A stretch of DNA of 64,000 nt from Sarcocystis neurona (taxonomy: Eukaryota > Apicomplexa > Conoidasida > Eucoccidiorida > Sarcocystidae). Position numbers and translations under genes: made by a program. Shown here in pieces: positions 14,101-27,400 of this stretch (position 1 is the stretch's first letter; each line of letters starts with the position of its first letter). The stretch is from NCBI GenBank assembly GCA_000727475.1, contig KL647289.1, forward strand, positions 4,344,019 to 4,408,018, read 5' to 3'. Under the pieces are notes generated by a model. The model was not told where the DNA came from. It did no database searches and saw only the letters and a program-made list of their open reading frames with translations.

Positions 14101-17100
14101 TAGCACAGTTTACCGTTGACGAGCACGAAGAACTGCAGCAGTTAGACGGTACATCAGGAACTGATCCCGCACAAGGAGGTGATGTCTCTGTAGGTGGGGC
14201 TGCTTCCGTGAAACCTGCCGAGGGAAGTCTTGCCTGCAGCTTGGTTCGCCTGCTCCTGCAGTGTTTATGGGGCTCTTCTTCGCGCGGTGGAGATGCTTGG
14301 CATCCAGGAGCTGCCGGGGACTTAAGACGTCTACTAACTCTTCAGGCGTTACGACGCCTTACACTACCTCTCGCTGCGCGGATACGCGCACTGCGCGAAA
14401 AAACGGTTTGCGACGCACGTGAGAATCAGTGTGGGGCGGAGAGGGAGAGCGACGAACCAGTGCCAGGCGAGGTGTCAAGCGCCAGCATGTTACGTGCCCG
14501 AGAAGGTGCAGGATGCAGCCTTGACAACGGATGTGTCGAAGGGCACGCATACATGCCAGACGCTAGCGTAGATGTACTACGGTTGACTGTCAAGAGCTGC
14601 TGTAGGCTTCTTCAAGAGAGCAGATCGTTACAGTGCCGTGTGGCCACTGCAGAGCTGCTACTCGCGGCTGAACTGGCAGCTTGTGGACTGTCCCACAGTG
14701 ACGAGCTATTCAATGATGTTCTTGGAGAAATTAACGCGTGCCTGCGTCGCACTGGAGTCGGCGAAAGTGTGGGGTTTCTCACTCTTGATGGAGATGCTGC
14801 ACACGCGGAAACAAATGTGGGCCTGCGGATGGGAGACGGTGTTGTCGATGCTCTTGTACCCAGTGGGAGCATTTTTAAGAAGTTTTTACAGCGAGCAGTA
14901 ACCCTCTCGGACGAAAAGGTGCACGGACGTGACTCTGACTTGATGAACGAAACGACGTGTCAGATTCAAAAAGACTTGAAGACCACTCCATTCAGCGCGA
15001 AAGCGATTAGGGACTGTGGAGAGCCGAAGGAGCACGACTCGCATTTCGAGGAAAGTCATGAGTGTATCGTCGCCTCCTCGCCTCGGGTCGTGTCGGTTTT
15101 AGCAAACTCTAGTATGCAGGCGAGAAGTGTTTGCTTCGAAGACGGCAGCGGGCGCGGAAGTCACAACGGTGAACAACAGCTGCATTCAAAGGCTTTAAAC
15201 AGCAACGAGGAAGAGTCAGTGGTAGGGACTCAGTGGCGTGTCGCAGTGGGATTGATATTACTTTGTGTGAATGCTGGAAAAAGCTGCGGCAGGAGGCTCC
15301 CACTGCACTCTACTGGAGAAGACGAAGAGGTGCCTGACAGCGATACTCAGATCATAGTTCTCTCCTCACTGGCAGAGCGGTGCATTGATGTTCAGGTGCC
15401 GCTTGATGGGCGCCCACGCGCACCGCTGGAAACTGAAGAGTCTCGTAGAAGTGAAGATCACGAGGCGGGGCCGGAAACTTACGCTTTGCAAGTCTTCAAC
15501 CAGAGCACTCTAGCGGCGTCGGCAGCAGAACCTCTTGTCCGACAATGCTTGTATTTACTCACCTCGTCTGTAGTGGAATGGTCTGTACAGCAGGTGGCGC
15601 TGAATATTCTGAAACGTCTCGTCGACGCCGTAGTTGCAGCTGCAGCGCATTGCTCGTCCACTGTGAACCCTGATTTCAACTCTTTAGGCGGAGAAGCAAC
15701 ACCAGCTTTTAGTTGTTTTTCGGTAGCTTCTTGCGTCACCGCAGTCGCGTCGGCTACGGACGGCATCGGCGAAAAATGCAGCGACGATGTTGTGCATCGG
15801 TATCGGTTTACAAGCGTGCGGCAAGCGATCGGCAGGCATGCATCTGGAATTATGAACCTGTTGGCAGACCTAGTCATGCCAGCTGCACGGCTCCAGCTAA
15901 AACGCTCTCACGAAGAGCAGTGGAGAGTAGGTGTGCAGCTCATTGAGCACGTAGTGCGGTCCTTTGCTCCAGTAGTTCACTGTCTAGCCCATTTGACGGC
16001 GTCTGCGGACTGCGCTCTGTCTGCCGCGTTTGCTTGCCCCGCCGCGGATACTCAGAGGCGCATCACCCGCTTGCAGCAGGTATTCAATCTAGATTTGGCC
16101 TGTCTCGTGCTGCGAACGTCTGCGGGCCCCGTGGAGGAGCACGATCCGATGAGAGCAGCGGCGTCTGGCACGCTGGAGAGCATTGCCACTGCAAGAGAGA
16201 CTGTGCAGGCGGCGGTTGTAGCAGCGTGCAGTCGCAATGCCGGAGGTGATTTTTTTATTGATTTGTTGCATGTGCAACGGCATCGTCGAGGTCGAGCGTT
16301 ACAGCGTATGTCTGTTGCCGCTGAGGCGGGTCTACTAAGCAGAAGCACCTTACAGACAGTTGCTCTTCCACTTTGTTTTGGCGCCCTGCTGCAGCGCGAA
16401 AGCTGTGCCACTAAACAGCAAAAACAACGCAGCGGGAGGCACAGACAGTTATTTCACCAAGGCCTCTGCGAGCAGGGCGTGAAGTGTTTGGAAGTGTGCT
16501 GCGCACGAGTTCCATGGAAGCGCTGTCTGAGAGTCATACAGGTACTTGCTGGATTCCTGGTTCGGATTCCTGAGCGTGAGGTCTACATTTATCGGGCTAT
16601 ATGCGGCGCTGTACGGGCTTTCGAGAAACATGCGAAAGTAGCACGTGCTGCAGCCGGTGTCACTCAGTCCCACGCGGCAGGACTTGTTGACTCAGATATT
16701 AAAAGCGACATAGAACAGTGTCAGCATTGGCGACAAGCCAAACAGGTTGCTGACCCTTTACTTCTTCGATGCACAAGTGTGCCACAGGTACAAGCAACAG
16801 CGGTGGAGGCTTCGTTTGTCAGCTCCCCTGAGGCGGCAGCGTCGCTGGATCCTGTCGACGACGTACGACAGTCAGGAGAGAGCCAACAAAAACCAGGGGC
16901 ATTTAGGGCTGCAGAAGAGAGCTGCGAGGAATTGACGGGAGAATTGGAAGCGATGTACCGCACGAGGACGGGTTTAGCGGCGGCAGCGGCGGATGCAAAA
17001 GGGGAAAGCGGCTTGCCGGTGCATGCCAGGATGGTGTTCCGAAAAGCGGAGGAGGAAGAGGAGAAAAAAGGAGCCGACCGTGCATGTCATGCTTCTGGTG

Positions 17101-20100
17101 TCGAAGGCTCTGGACGCATCTGTGAACGCGAATTGCTCCGGCTTCCAACGTGTGTGGCCTCTGCCTCTCGATTGGAAAAGTTGCAAACGTGCATACGCGT
17201 TGAATTGCTACCACTACTATTCAGATTGTCGTTTCCCAGCCGTCAAATGAAAGCATCAGTATCAGATGGTATCGACGGGTTTGAGACTTGCAGCGGTACA
17301 CGTGATGTTCGCGAGCGTTGCAACCGAGTGCGTCAAGGTGATGAAGGCTCCAAGGCAATGAATCCCACACTTGTTGTTGTTTGTATTTTACTTATGCGAC
17401 TCTTACCGCCTGCCTTGTTTGAGGAGCAGCTGCCGCGACTAGTACGATTGGTTGCACTCCGTTTGCGTTCACGTAACCGGGATGCGCGGCGTCAGGCACG
17501 GGGCGCCCTGGTCTCTATTGCATCAAAGTTGGGCACTAGCTTCGTGCCGTTTCTAACTAGAGAATTGGATGCGATATTTCGCTCCACGACCGCAAAGGGC
17601 CACAAATCCCAGAAGGACAATGAGGCAGCGTCGACGGGTTCCCAAGCCTTCTTGAGCTCTGTCTTGCTTTTTACGCTGCACGCCATCGTTCACCATGTTA
17701 TACGTCCGCACCAAGCTCAAAGCGCTCGAGCGTCAGACCCAAGCAAAACAGCCGTCAAGAGGGGACGCGGTGGTACTTCCTCTTTTGATGCCACGGTGGC
17801 GGATCCGTGCGGGAGCGCTGTAGAACTGACGGACGAAACAGGCGGTGCTGCAAGCGAAGAAATAACAGCGGGCTGCATTGATGAGGCGTTTCCAGTGTTG
17901 TTACCTCTAGTGGCCGAGGTAAGTGTACGCTGCCGTTAAAGCTGGTTGCTTGCGCCGTGTCGAATGTAACTGCAGATGCGTACTTTCACCAAGTGCGTAT
18001 TTCACTGTACACTGTGTCGTGTGGCGTGCTTGCGGTGTTGCAGGAGCTTTCTCGGACATGCGATTCCGATCGGCCGTTCGGCACTGCGTCCAAGAGCGAC
18101 GGACAGAGCACTAAGAATGATGAAGCTAAGCACTTGAAAGGCGCGGCGCTTATCTATCTCTTGTCTTCCGTCTGTTCACGTGCCTCGTGTGAAGAACTTA
18201 TGGTCCCGTTCTTCAACGCGCTGCTCACTGGGGAGCAGCTTGTGTGTACATGGTCGGGTGGCGACGAACCACGTTCTGTGTCGCATCAACAGCAGAGAAT
18301 GATCATAAGGCAGCGCCAGGGTTTTTCTTCAACAGCTGCATTTTCCCCTGCGTATCTCGAGCGCATTCGAGAACTGCTCTTCAATTTCGCGAAAGGTCTG
18401 AATTTGAATACTGGATTGACCGTGAATTTCAAACTGCTGCTTTCGCGTCGACTTCTCGTAATGGCGGTGTCCATCATGCAGCAGCAGTGTCTGCATCCAC
18501 TTCGTCAGCTTTGCTGTCGCCGTAAAGAGCTCCTCGAGCTCGCGCTGGCACAGCAGCAGGTAGAAGTGCATGCAACTCGATTTGCGAACGTCTATTCGCA
18601 GCGCTGGAGAACGGCTACTGGCGCGGACGGCGACCGCACTCAGTTGCCACCTGTAGGACAGCGCTCATTTGATACAGAGATGGAAGGCGCAGGCTCACTC
18701 GACGCTGGACAGGTACACTTGCATTCTGCAGGTTCCACAGAGGTGGTAAGGAAGCGTAGAGGAGCCAAACGTGTGCACTGGTACGATGAAACAGTGGAAA
18801 CAGAAATGAGATTCTTTCGAAACGTTTTTCTCCTGGGATCTCTATCACCCCGTGAAAAGGATTGGGGTGACGGTGCTGTCGGGGCTCAAGCCGCGTACAG
18901 CAGTGGTGGTGAAAAGACGAATGACAGCGGCTACGAAACGCGTTTACTGGTGGAGCTTGATTCGCACTCCGAAGCGGCACACGCGTTGCGAGCCGCGGAA
19001 TTCTACCGTCGGGAAGATCTTCGGATGGCGGTGGCTACACGAAAAGACAGGGCAATGCTAACGCAACCAGGGGCAGCTTCTGGAAGGAGCTTGGAACAAG
19101 CGATTGCGGCGCGGAGAACAGCAAAAGGCAGAGGCGGAGGTGGTTTTGACGACAGCAGCCGCGCGGCTGCTATTGGTGGAACAGCTCTTCGCTTGCTGTT
19201 GTTAACGCTAAAGAAACACAAAGCGGAACTGAATGAAGGGGTCGCCACTCGGGTGCAGACGAACTCGACAGCGAAGCACCTCAAACAGAAAAACGGCATG
19301 GAACGCCGCGGGAATGCACCGCACGTGGACATTGTGGCCGGAGATAAGGCTCATCGAATTGAGTCACTTTGTTGCGCAGTTGAACTTGAGAAATGCGTTG
19401 AGAACGTAGTTTGCAGCTTGTGCAGCACAGATAACGAGCTTATCGCCTGGTCCGCACGGTGTCTGATATACATGCTCGGACTGAGGCTGCACGAAGTGGA
19501 CAGACTGGGATCGGTGATCGCATATTGCGCACTGAGGGTATTTCAGGTGGCTGGTGAAAACGAAAGCGCAACACAACAGAAACAACAGCAAGTGTTGCTG
19601 GCACCTTGCACCAGACTGCTAGCGTTACTTTTACTCCGCCCACAATCCAGCAAATGGGTAGACAAGGCGCTATATGGTGGACGAGCTGTGCCCCGTACTC
19701 AGGGTGAGTTCCTCCGCCAGCAGATGCGGAAGCAAGCGCAGCATCAGCTGAAGGCGGCTGCTGCGCGCAAGGCGCTTCCCGATGCAGTTTTTCCCAAACA
19801 AAAATTCTCTGCAGAGAAGCAAAGCTTGGAAACGCTGGTGGACAGCCGTGCAAGTAGCGGGCACCAGGGTCGTGACAAACAAAGCACTGCGGCGAGTTCC
19901 GCTGCAAATGATGTAGGTGCGCCTCGGCGACAGTCGATTTCGAGCGACTGCTACGGCGACGACGCTTATACGCAGTTGCAGGTTCAGCTCTTACGAGTAG
20001 AGCGAGATGAACCGCCCATGGCAGCTGCTGATGCAAACGAGCAACAAGTGAAATTTCGCGAGGCATTGGTCGCTCAGATAGCGCATGCGCTCGAGAATTC

Positions 20101-23100
20101 ACACACTCGACTCTCCGCGTTGGTGCTGTTCAAATCTGTCGTGCTACCGCATTACCGCGAAGTAGCTGCTAGCGCGTTGAAAGGAAACGACGTGGAGGAC
20201 TCTCGCGACAATATCGCAAGAGAGCCGGAGCTGCAAGGGAGCGAATACGAGGGAAGCGTTACGCAGAAAAAAGGCACTCTGGCTGGATGCTGGTTACTCA
20301 AGGAAGTGTACCGATGCGTTGACGTGATCGCACGACTGATGATACAAGAGGCCGGCGACAGTGGCGAAATCAAACGACTGGCGGCACTGTGCGCAGACGT
20401 GTACGTCCATTTCTTGCTGAATTTTCCAATGACGGCGAAGGCTCAGCAGCGTAAAGTGCTCTTCTTGATCAAAAACCTCGGCTACGCGACAGTCGACGGG
20501 CGACGGGCGGTACTGAATTGCATTCACAAGATTTTAGTAAGTGTTACCTTACGCAGTGCTGAAGTACTCCGGTGTAAATTTGCGGCATGTGGTGAGGCTG
20601 GCTGGCTTTGACGTTAGATGTTCGTAGCACTTAAGCTGCCGTTCACGCAGTTACTGACGGAAAGACAACAGAGCTTTTACTGGATGATGTAGTGCTTGTT
20701 TGCTGGTCAAATTGTGTGTCTACGCGTCGACGGGTGTTTGTACTTTTGCAGTGTCGCTTCCCGTACGAGCTGACAGTGGAGAAATATAGCGACATAATGA
20801 TGGTTTCGCTGTGCGGACGGCTGGTGCTTGAAGAGGATCCGGTCACGCATTCCATGCTACGCATGCTGGTCGGCCAGTTAATGCATATTTCTGAGGACCT
20901 GCAAGACGGACGGCACTCTTCCTCAAGCGTGCTGCAAACGTGCGCCCAGTAAGTCAACACAGGTAGAGTTCTGCGGGTCGCTGCCAATGTGCTCAAGAAA
21001 TACATGCATATGTATGTATATATATATACACATATCTGTGTATGTATGTGTGTATATGTTTGTGTGCTTGCGTATGTACAAATGAGGGCTCTCCGTCTCT
21101 CTCTGTCTCGCCGTCTCTCTCTCTACATATATATATATACCCCTGTACGTACAACCCCGTCGCATGTATTCGGAGGTGTGCGGCAGGGCTTTGCTGCAAA
21201 TTGGTGACACAGAGTATGTCTGGTGAGAACTTTTTTTTTGAGTGCTCTTTGGCGCTTGTTAGCGCATGGGTGGGCTCGTTCAGCGGAGGCGAGATTTGTG
21301 TGCTGCTTGAATTCTCGTGGTGTTTCTCAGGGTATTACTGCAGCCAAAAGTGACAAACTTGCTGGCGGTGGAGGAATTGGTTCTTATTTTTATTGACGTG
21401 CAAGCGGCTCGTCTTGAGCGCCGTTTGCCGCACAAGATTCTTCCTCTCCTACATCGCACGTTAGTGCTCAGTGAGGCTGCCCACAAAGCACCCACACATG
21501 TTGATACAAATCTCGGCGCGGTAGCAGTCTGTGCGTGCGTTGAGCATGGATGCTGCGATGGTGTGGACTGGCGAGTCTGCTATAAAGCACTGCTGATTTT
21601 TGAAAAGTTGCTGTTGTGCACTCACCCCTCTGAGTTAGATAGAATTTTTGCAAAAACAGCTCTTGCAGTTCAGCAGCTATCCCGCCCGCTGCAGTGGATG
21701 GGGGTGGTCAGTGGGAATCGGGATCACGAGCGTCTACGAACGTCTACGAATGTCCCTGGACTCTCCGCGCGTCTGGTGGAGGTATTGTACAGTTGTCGGC
21801 CTCCGGCCGTTGGTACCGCGTATCGTCGAAAACCTATCAAGGGAACGATGAGCGTGACAGACGGCACAAAGAACACTGTTCAGGCACCAGAAAAGACAGC
21901 AGAACAAGAATCTGGGGACCAAACAGACGCAGACCCGTTACTTGAGAAGACACTAACAATAGACTCGCCTGACACAGCCAGTGCATTTGCGTTGGCGCGT
22001 GTATGGCTCTTGACCGCTGGGGCCGGTATCACACACTGTCACCCTTGGATCCGTGCTGTCTCCCTTCGCTGCGCCGGGCTTTACGTGGGAGCGAAACTGT
22101 ATTCAGGATTTAACGGAAACAGTCCGTGCCTCTTCTATCTGCCTCTCGGTGACATGATTGGGTCTGTGGAAAGGGACAAATGTGCGAGGCGAGATTCTGA
22201 ATCAATTGGTGGGCACTTCAGTACAGAGCAGGTAAATGAACAAGGTGATCACCGACAAGAATCTGCATATATCCTGAAGCGACGCGCTCTGGCAAACACG
22301 ACAGAGAGCGATAAAAAGACGGGCTTCTCTTCAAATTCCGGCGTTACACTCCTGGTGGGCGCGTTGAAGTCCCTAGGCGAGGATGACTTCTTAGAGCGCA
22401 GTCCCCATGCTGTGCCTGCTGTCTATGCTTTACTGGTTCCACTCCTGAAGCTTACAATTGAAAGACCAGACTTTTTTGGTTCCACACAGGGAGCAGAAGT
22501 TGAAGCGAGTAGATGGAATTCAGGTATAGAGCGGCCAGCTACACCTTTGTCAACGGACAACGTGAACGCTGTAAGGATGGCCGCCGACGTTGACTACAAC
22601 AGGAGTGGCGTGTCGTCAGCAGAGGCGGGCACTGGAGCCGATGTTGGTTGTGCATTCGGTTTCAAGGCATACGAAAAACCGTCGGAGGAAAACCCGAGCC
22701 CGGGAGGTGTTGAGATCACTACAAAAGGTAGAAAAAACGAGTTTGTGTATGAAAAGGAGCGTGCAAACGGGGAGGTTTTGCCGGGCAAGAAGGCAAAACG
22801 TTGTCAACTTTCGAACGAGGTGCAGGGGCCCCCAGCGAGTAGTACGTGTGAGCACCATCTCGGTGAGGCACTGTGGCACAGTGATTGCGTACCGGCAACT
22901 GGTGTAGTTTTCAACGCAGTACAGGATTACGCTGCAACAGCGCTACCCGGTGGAGACGATGACGGGACAGGTGCAATTAAGATATTGGCGTATCAGGAGG
23001 AGGACGCGCTCGAAAGTAGTTGTGCAACAGAAGACGCCGCGGCCTCCTGGACCGCCACCCTGCGAACGGATCATGAGACGCTGCGGACCAGAGGCTCACA

Positions 23101-24430
23101 GAGGACTGGTGCGGCAGCAGGAAACTCACCGGATGTAGAAAGAAAGCTTTTTGCGTTTGAAGAGCAGGCTGCGGCGGTAGCTACTACTAAAGTTTGTTTT
23201 GGGTTGCAAAGAAGTACGTGTTTTGGTTCATGCGTACCCTGTTGGTCTAGCACCGCAGGAGGAGGAATTGAGACAACAGCTGGTAGCTCTGTATTGACAG
23301 CGCGTCACGTGTCCAATGATAGAGGCAGTACAAAAGCTGCTGTAGAAGGTACTGTTACCAAGGAAAAGAAAGCGCCGGAGGCTGATTTTCCCACGGTGCA
23401 GACAGTGCTTGACGGGTGCGACTGCACAGGGAAGCCTAGACTCGAAATGAAGGAGGGCCGTCGAAAAGAGTGCGATTTCGCTGTTGTAGAAGGTGTACAT
23501 CCGCTTGTTTCCGTAATCCGGAAGCTCAGTTTCTGGCTGCGCCTGCATTTGGGAAGTCTTGGGAAGCGCGCTGTTTATAGGGGTTCTTGCGAGCGAATTC
23601 ACCAGCGCTTCGCCGCGGAGGCAGACGTGCCGGGAGGCTGCAGTTCTGTAACTCGAGTAGGGGCTATTCTCTCCACTCTGCAGTCTGTTGTGTACATGTT
23701 ACCTCTGAGGACTTTTCCTTCCACCAAGGATCTTGGGGTGACTGGAGGGCTGTCGAGTGGACAAGACAGAAAGAGGAAGCTAGAGGTTGAGGACAAGCGA
23801 CTCACGCACCAACAACAGAACAAGCTGATACGGCATGACGACAGCGCAAGTGGCTACGCTTCTGGTGGCCAGAATGTAAACGATTCATTATTTGATAAGG
23901 GAACCCAGCGCGAAATGTGGATTTACAGGGTCATTCTCTTAGTTTTAGAGGATTTTTTCCGCTGCTCGACGCTTGTCAGACACGAGAGTAGCCGACAAGA
24001 CCTGAGTAACAAGGGTGAACATCTCGTCAAGATGCTGGCAGAGCTGCAAGACCGGTTCAGTTCCGGACAGTCGGGGGAGTCGCTGTATACAGAAACGCAA
24101 CAGATGAAGCACCATTGGGAACAGCTGTCGGCACTGGATCCGAAAGAACAGCAAACTGAAGTTGTCGCCGCGGGGGCATATTTATTAGATTGCATCCGGG
24201 TAAGGATGGGTGCTGTTGGAATGGAAGATACATTTTTACAACTACTGGCGAAGGTGAGAGGAAAAGTGTTGAGACAACGCATGGAGCGGAAGGTTCAGCT
24301 GCGTCAGCAAGCTGTAATACGTCCACAACAATTCGCCGAGAGACGGCGAAAAAGGCAAAAGAAGAAAACAGTTGTAAGGTCCGTGACAATGGCGAAGAAG
24401 AAAAGGCAGAAAATGTTACCGAACTGTTGA
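2117..24430 (+). CDS. UTP20: UTP20, U3 snoRNP / SSU-processome HEAT-repeat scaffold
   Basis: UTP20 is a nucleolar HEAT-repeat scaffold of the small-subunit processome, needed for 18S rRNA processing. Exons read from splice consensus and phase: 2117 to about 2704 (end uncertain), about 3129-3435, 3912-4045, 4522-4974, 5265-10701, 11002-11336, 11531-12719 (or 12695), 13407-17918, 18044-20536, 20752-20948 and 21331-24430. From exon 3 on, every junction keeps phase. Family landmarks appear in the right order: KHFDPATRRFVFLSFAQQL at the N-terminus; DLRAELAPYLPSIF in exon 3; ILAEAFGRVLFETVRSF opening exon 5; RSRNRDARRQARGALVSIAS near 17470; an LLNFPMTAKAQQRKVLFL helix near 20410; and a basic C-terminal tail (VRGKVLRQRMERKVQLRQQA). 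The start is the first ATG in the exon 1 frame. The product is about 6,200 residues, more than twice the usual length, the excess being Ser/Glu/Gly-rich insertions. Identity is secure; exon 1-2 and exon 7 ends are not. Confidence 0.9.
4231..4256. repeat. TA/GTAT microsatellite in UTP20 intron 3
   Basis: A short run of alternating TA with flanking GTAT units lies in the intron between UTP20 exons 3 and 4. Confidence 0.8.
21001..21142. repeat. TA/GTAT microsatellites and pyrimidine tract in UTP20 intron 10
   Basis: Within the intron 20949-21330 there is a TATG/TATA run (about 21008-21059), a CT-rich tract (about 21089-21125) and a second TA run (about 21126-21142). Confidence 0.8.
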
Positions 24431-27400
24431 GTACGGAGTGGAATGATTTTGTCATAGCTCGTCGTCTCGGGGTGTCCGGGAGCGTGACTATCAAGTTGCT
24501 TCAGGGATAGCCGTCCTTCCACATGAAGGGGTCATATGTATGTTCTTAAAGAAGCGTGGAGATTGCGTGCACGGCTGCCATAATACAGCACAGCTGTCCT
24601 GCTTGCAGAACAATGCGGCTGCCATAGCTGTTCTTTAAGAGGACCGGATTGCTCGTGTCCGCAGCGCGTTTGATTATTAAAGGAAATAAACCGTGCGCGT
24701 GCGCCGCGATCTCGAGTCTACAGTGACCGTCAAGTTCCGGTGAGAGCGAGCGTCGTAGCTCACAATTTCGATTCGATGCGGGTGCGCCCAAAACATACAC
24801 TTCGCTCAGCTGCAATTGCAGAGGCGTACACGTCACCTAACGGAACATTCAGTGTGACGGCCGGTGTGTCTTTATCGTAACTTGTCGTATTCTTCGTCGT
24901 GTCCGCCCCGGAAGTTCTCGTTTCATGGTAGCAGCATATCCTGCCTGCAAGCTCTGGCGCGGCGCCCGGAGATACATGTTACTAGAGGATTACTGCACTA
25001 TGCCGTCTGTGCAGGTAATCAGCTCGCTGCAGTAAACGTTTTTCAACATCCGTAAAGACTACACGACACAACTGGTGAAATGTCGTCCCCAGCGGGAGGA
25101 GGGAATGTATGGCTGGAAGTGTCCCTTGCTGAAACCACGCATCACAGATTCTACCTCGCACCGTACGCGGGAGCTTCATACCTTTTCGGTGCCGTAGAGA
25201 CCAGGGCAGCAAGGAGTGGACTTGGCCGTGAAACCAATCCTCGTACGATTGCTTGCAAGTGCACAGTGTACATCGCACGTTCAAGCTGCCAATGGGTACA
25301 GCCTAACACATGTACTGACTGCTTTGTTGGACACTAGATCGTTGAACCCCTCCTTTTTCAGTCAAAACACACGCGTGGTCATAACTGTGGAAACAGCTCA
25401 CATGTCTGCGTATTTGTGTGAAGCAATCATCAGTGTATACACCTAGTCACGCAAGAAGCCACAATTTGCACAGGTGCATTTCTTGAAGGCGAACGATGCC
25501 GAAACTCGCTCGCCTCACATGTGCACAGACAAGCAAATTTATAGCCAGGACCTTTGCGAGCACTCGCCAAATGATCGCTCCACGTACTACACATTGTACA
25601 CACAGTGACTAATATATTCGCTCTTCTGGGGTGCTGTGCGATACGATCACCGTAGTGATCATCTGGCTTAAGCTGTGGAAAGCTTGACGCGAGAGACGAA
25701 CTGCGACGATAAGAAGCCTTAAATCATCTTTCGTTTCTACGTTATGTGTTACTTTCAGCCTGGCACCACACTGTGGAAGCTTGCAGGCGGACTGTCAGCG
25801 ACGCGTGCTTAAGTGCCAAGCATAACTATTTATAGTGTTGCTTCCAGCGACGAAAAATCAAAACACGGCAAAATGGGCGGGAACGCCAGAGCATATTGTG
25901 TCTGTCTTTATTTTTTCGCGAGGCACTTGTTAAGAACTGCAAGATTCTGCCTTCCATAGTGATGCAGCCTCGCAGCCAGATTTACCGTACGTACGATTAG
26001 CCGAGGTCAGCTGGCGAAGTCTCCTTCTTGTGATAACTTCCGTCTATCCTGCGAGTGGGGAGAGAAGAGTCTTTTGTTAGTTCTTCTAGCACGGGGCCGT
26101 GTCCGGAAACGCAGCTAATGGGACATGTCTCTGCGCTGCCCGGCCTCTCTGCATTTCTGGGACTTCACAAGCGTGTTCGAGATCTGTGCAAACAGTCAAG
26201 ATCAAGGCGTTTACACCGCACCTATGACTCTCGTATCAAGCGCATGAGTGTGTGCTTTGTAAATTGACTGTCTGTAGGTAGGTGTACTGTTGCTGTCCAC
26301 GCAGAGGCGACTACGAAGAGAGTTTGTAAGAGCACGGGCCATTTTTGACAAAGGTTGACACGACACGTGGTAGCTTGCTTTATAGCGGGCTTGCTGCACC
26401 AGCATCTGTGCTCGCGTGGAACTTGGCGCGGTGAGCGGATAGATTTCGCCATTGCTCGGGTTGTTTTTGCCATGGATGGCAGAGCACCCCTTGAGTTCGC
26501 GTTCGTCGCTCGCACACACAACGGTACTAGCCTCCAGCAGACAACTCATACCACTGTACCCCAGCTCCGTTTCCGAATCGAGAGCTATATCAGGAGTCAG
26601 AAGCGGACATCCAACAAATGTGTGTTTCCACAGTACCCGTAACGGACACTGAATCAGAAATGTCACCACCGTCAGAATTGTCGATTGCTGAGTACGTAGC
26701 CGCTTGAAGTGATACCGTCTGCGAGGTCCCAGCTATGGTGCATTGCAGGTTCTGGGGGCGTTTATGTACAGTGTTGCACTGATCAAATATTTTCCATTCT
26801 GCGCACTGATCCATAGTGTAGGGATACTGCGGTGATTCGAGTGCATGCTACTCCTATGCACAATTCATGAAATGCAGAAACATTCTTCTGGTCCAGCACT
26901 TTTCGCCAAGCCTGCGCGTTTCACTTCTTGTAGCGTTCTACGTCACCACTCCGTGTTCGAATGAGATGCTAGTGGAGCGTCGCGTGATAGACATTTTGCA
27001 GAGGAGCATTGTATGAAGGGGCACGCAAAGAAGTAAGGTGCTTGCAGACAAGTGAGCACGCGGGCGAGAAGAAAGGAAGCTAAAGTGCCTCCCCTTCTTC
27101 TACGTTTCGAGGACGTCGGTATAAAACACACGTTGGCCCCGAGAGGTAGGCCTCGAGTGCTACGTGTCACCTGTGTCGCGTACGCGCTGCTTCGATGGTG
27201 ATGCTCAAATATCGATCTACATGTTTTACAACATTTGCTTTCTGCGTCAGTTTGATGAGGCAACGTAACTACCACGATGTCTCTTGAGATACGCCTACGC
27301 ACCTCATAATGATACGCATGTCGCTCGCCTCTTGCGTATACCGAATAGTGTGTCTGTCAGTAGGAAAATTTTTCAGGCCAAATGTGCGGCGGTGGAGTCG

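Noticed and set aside
19440..20102. 220-codon - strand frame
   Set aside because: Lies entirely antisense to conserved UTP20 exon 9.
21723..21753. Short tandem CGTCTACGAA repeat
   Set aside because: Two units inside a UTP20 low-complexity region; too short to be meaningful.
26941..26975. GTTCGAAT string resembling a tRNA T-loop
   Set aside because: Flanking bases do not form a T-stem and no acceptor or anticodon arm fits. The same holds for TTCGAAC at about 56937.
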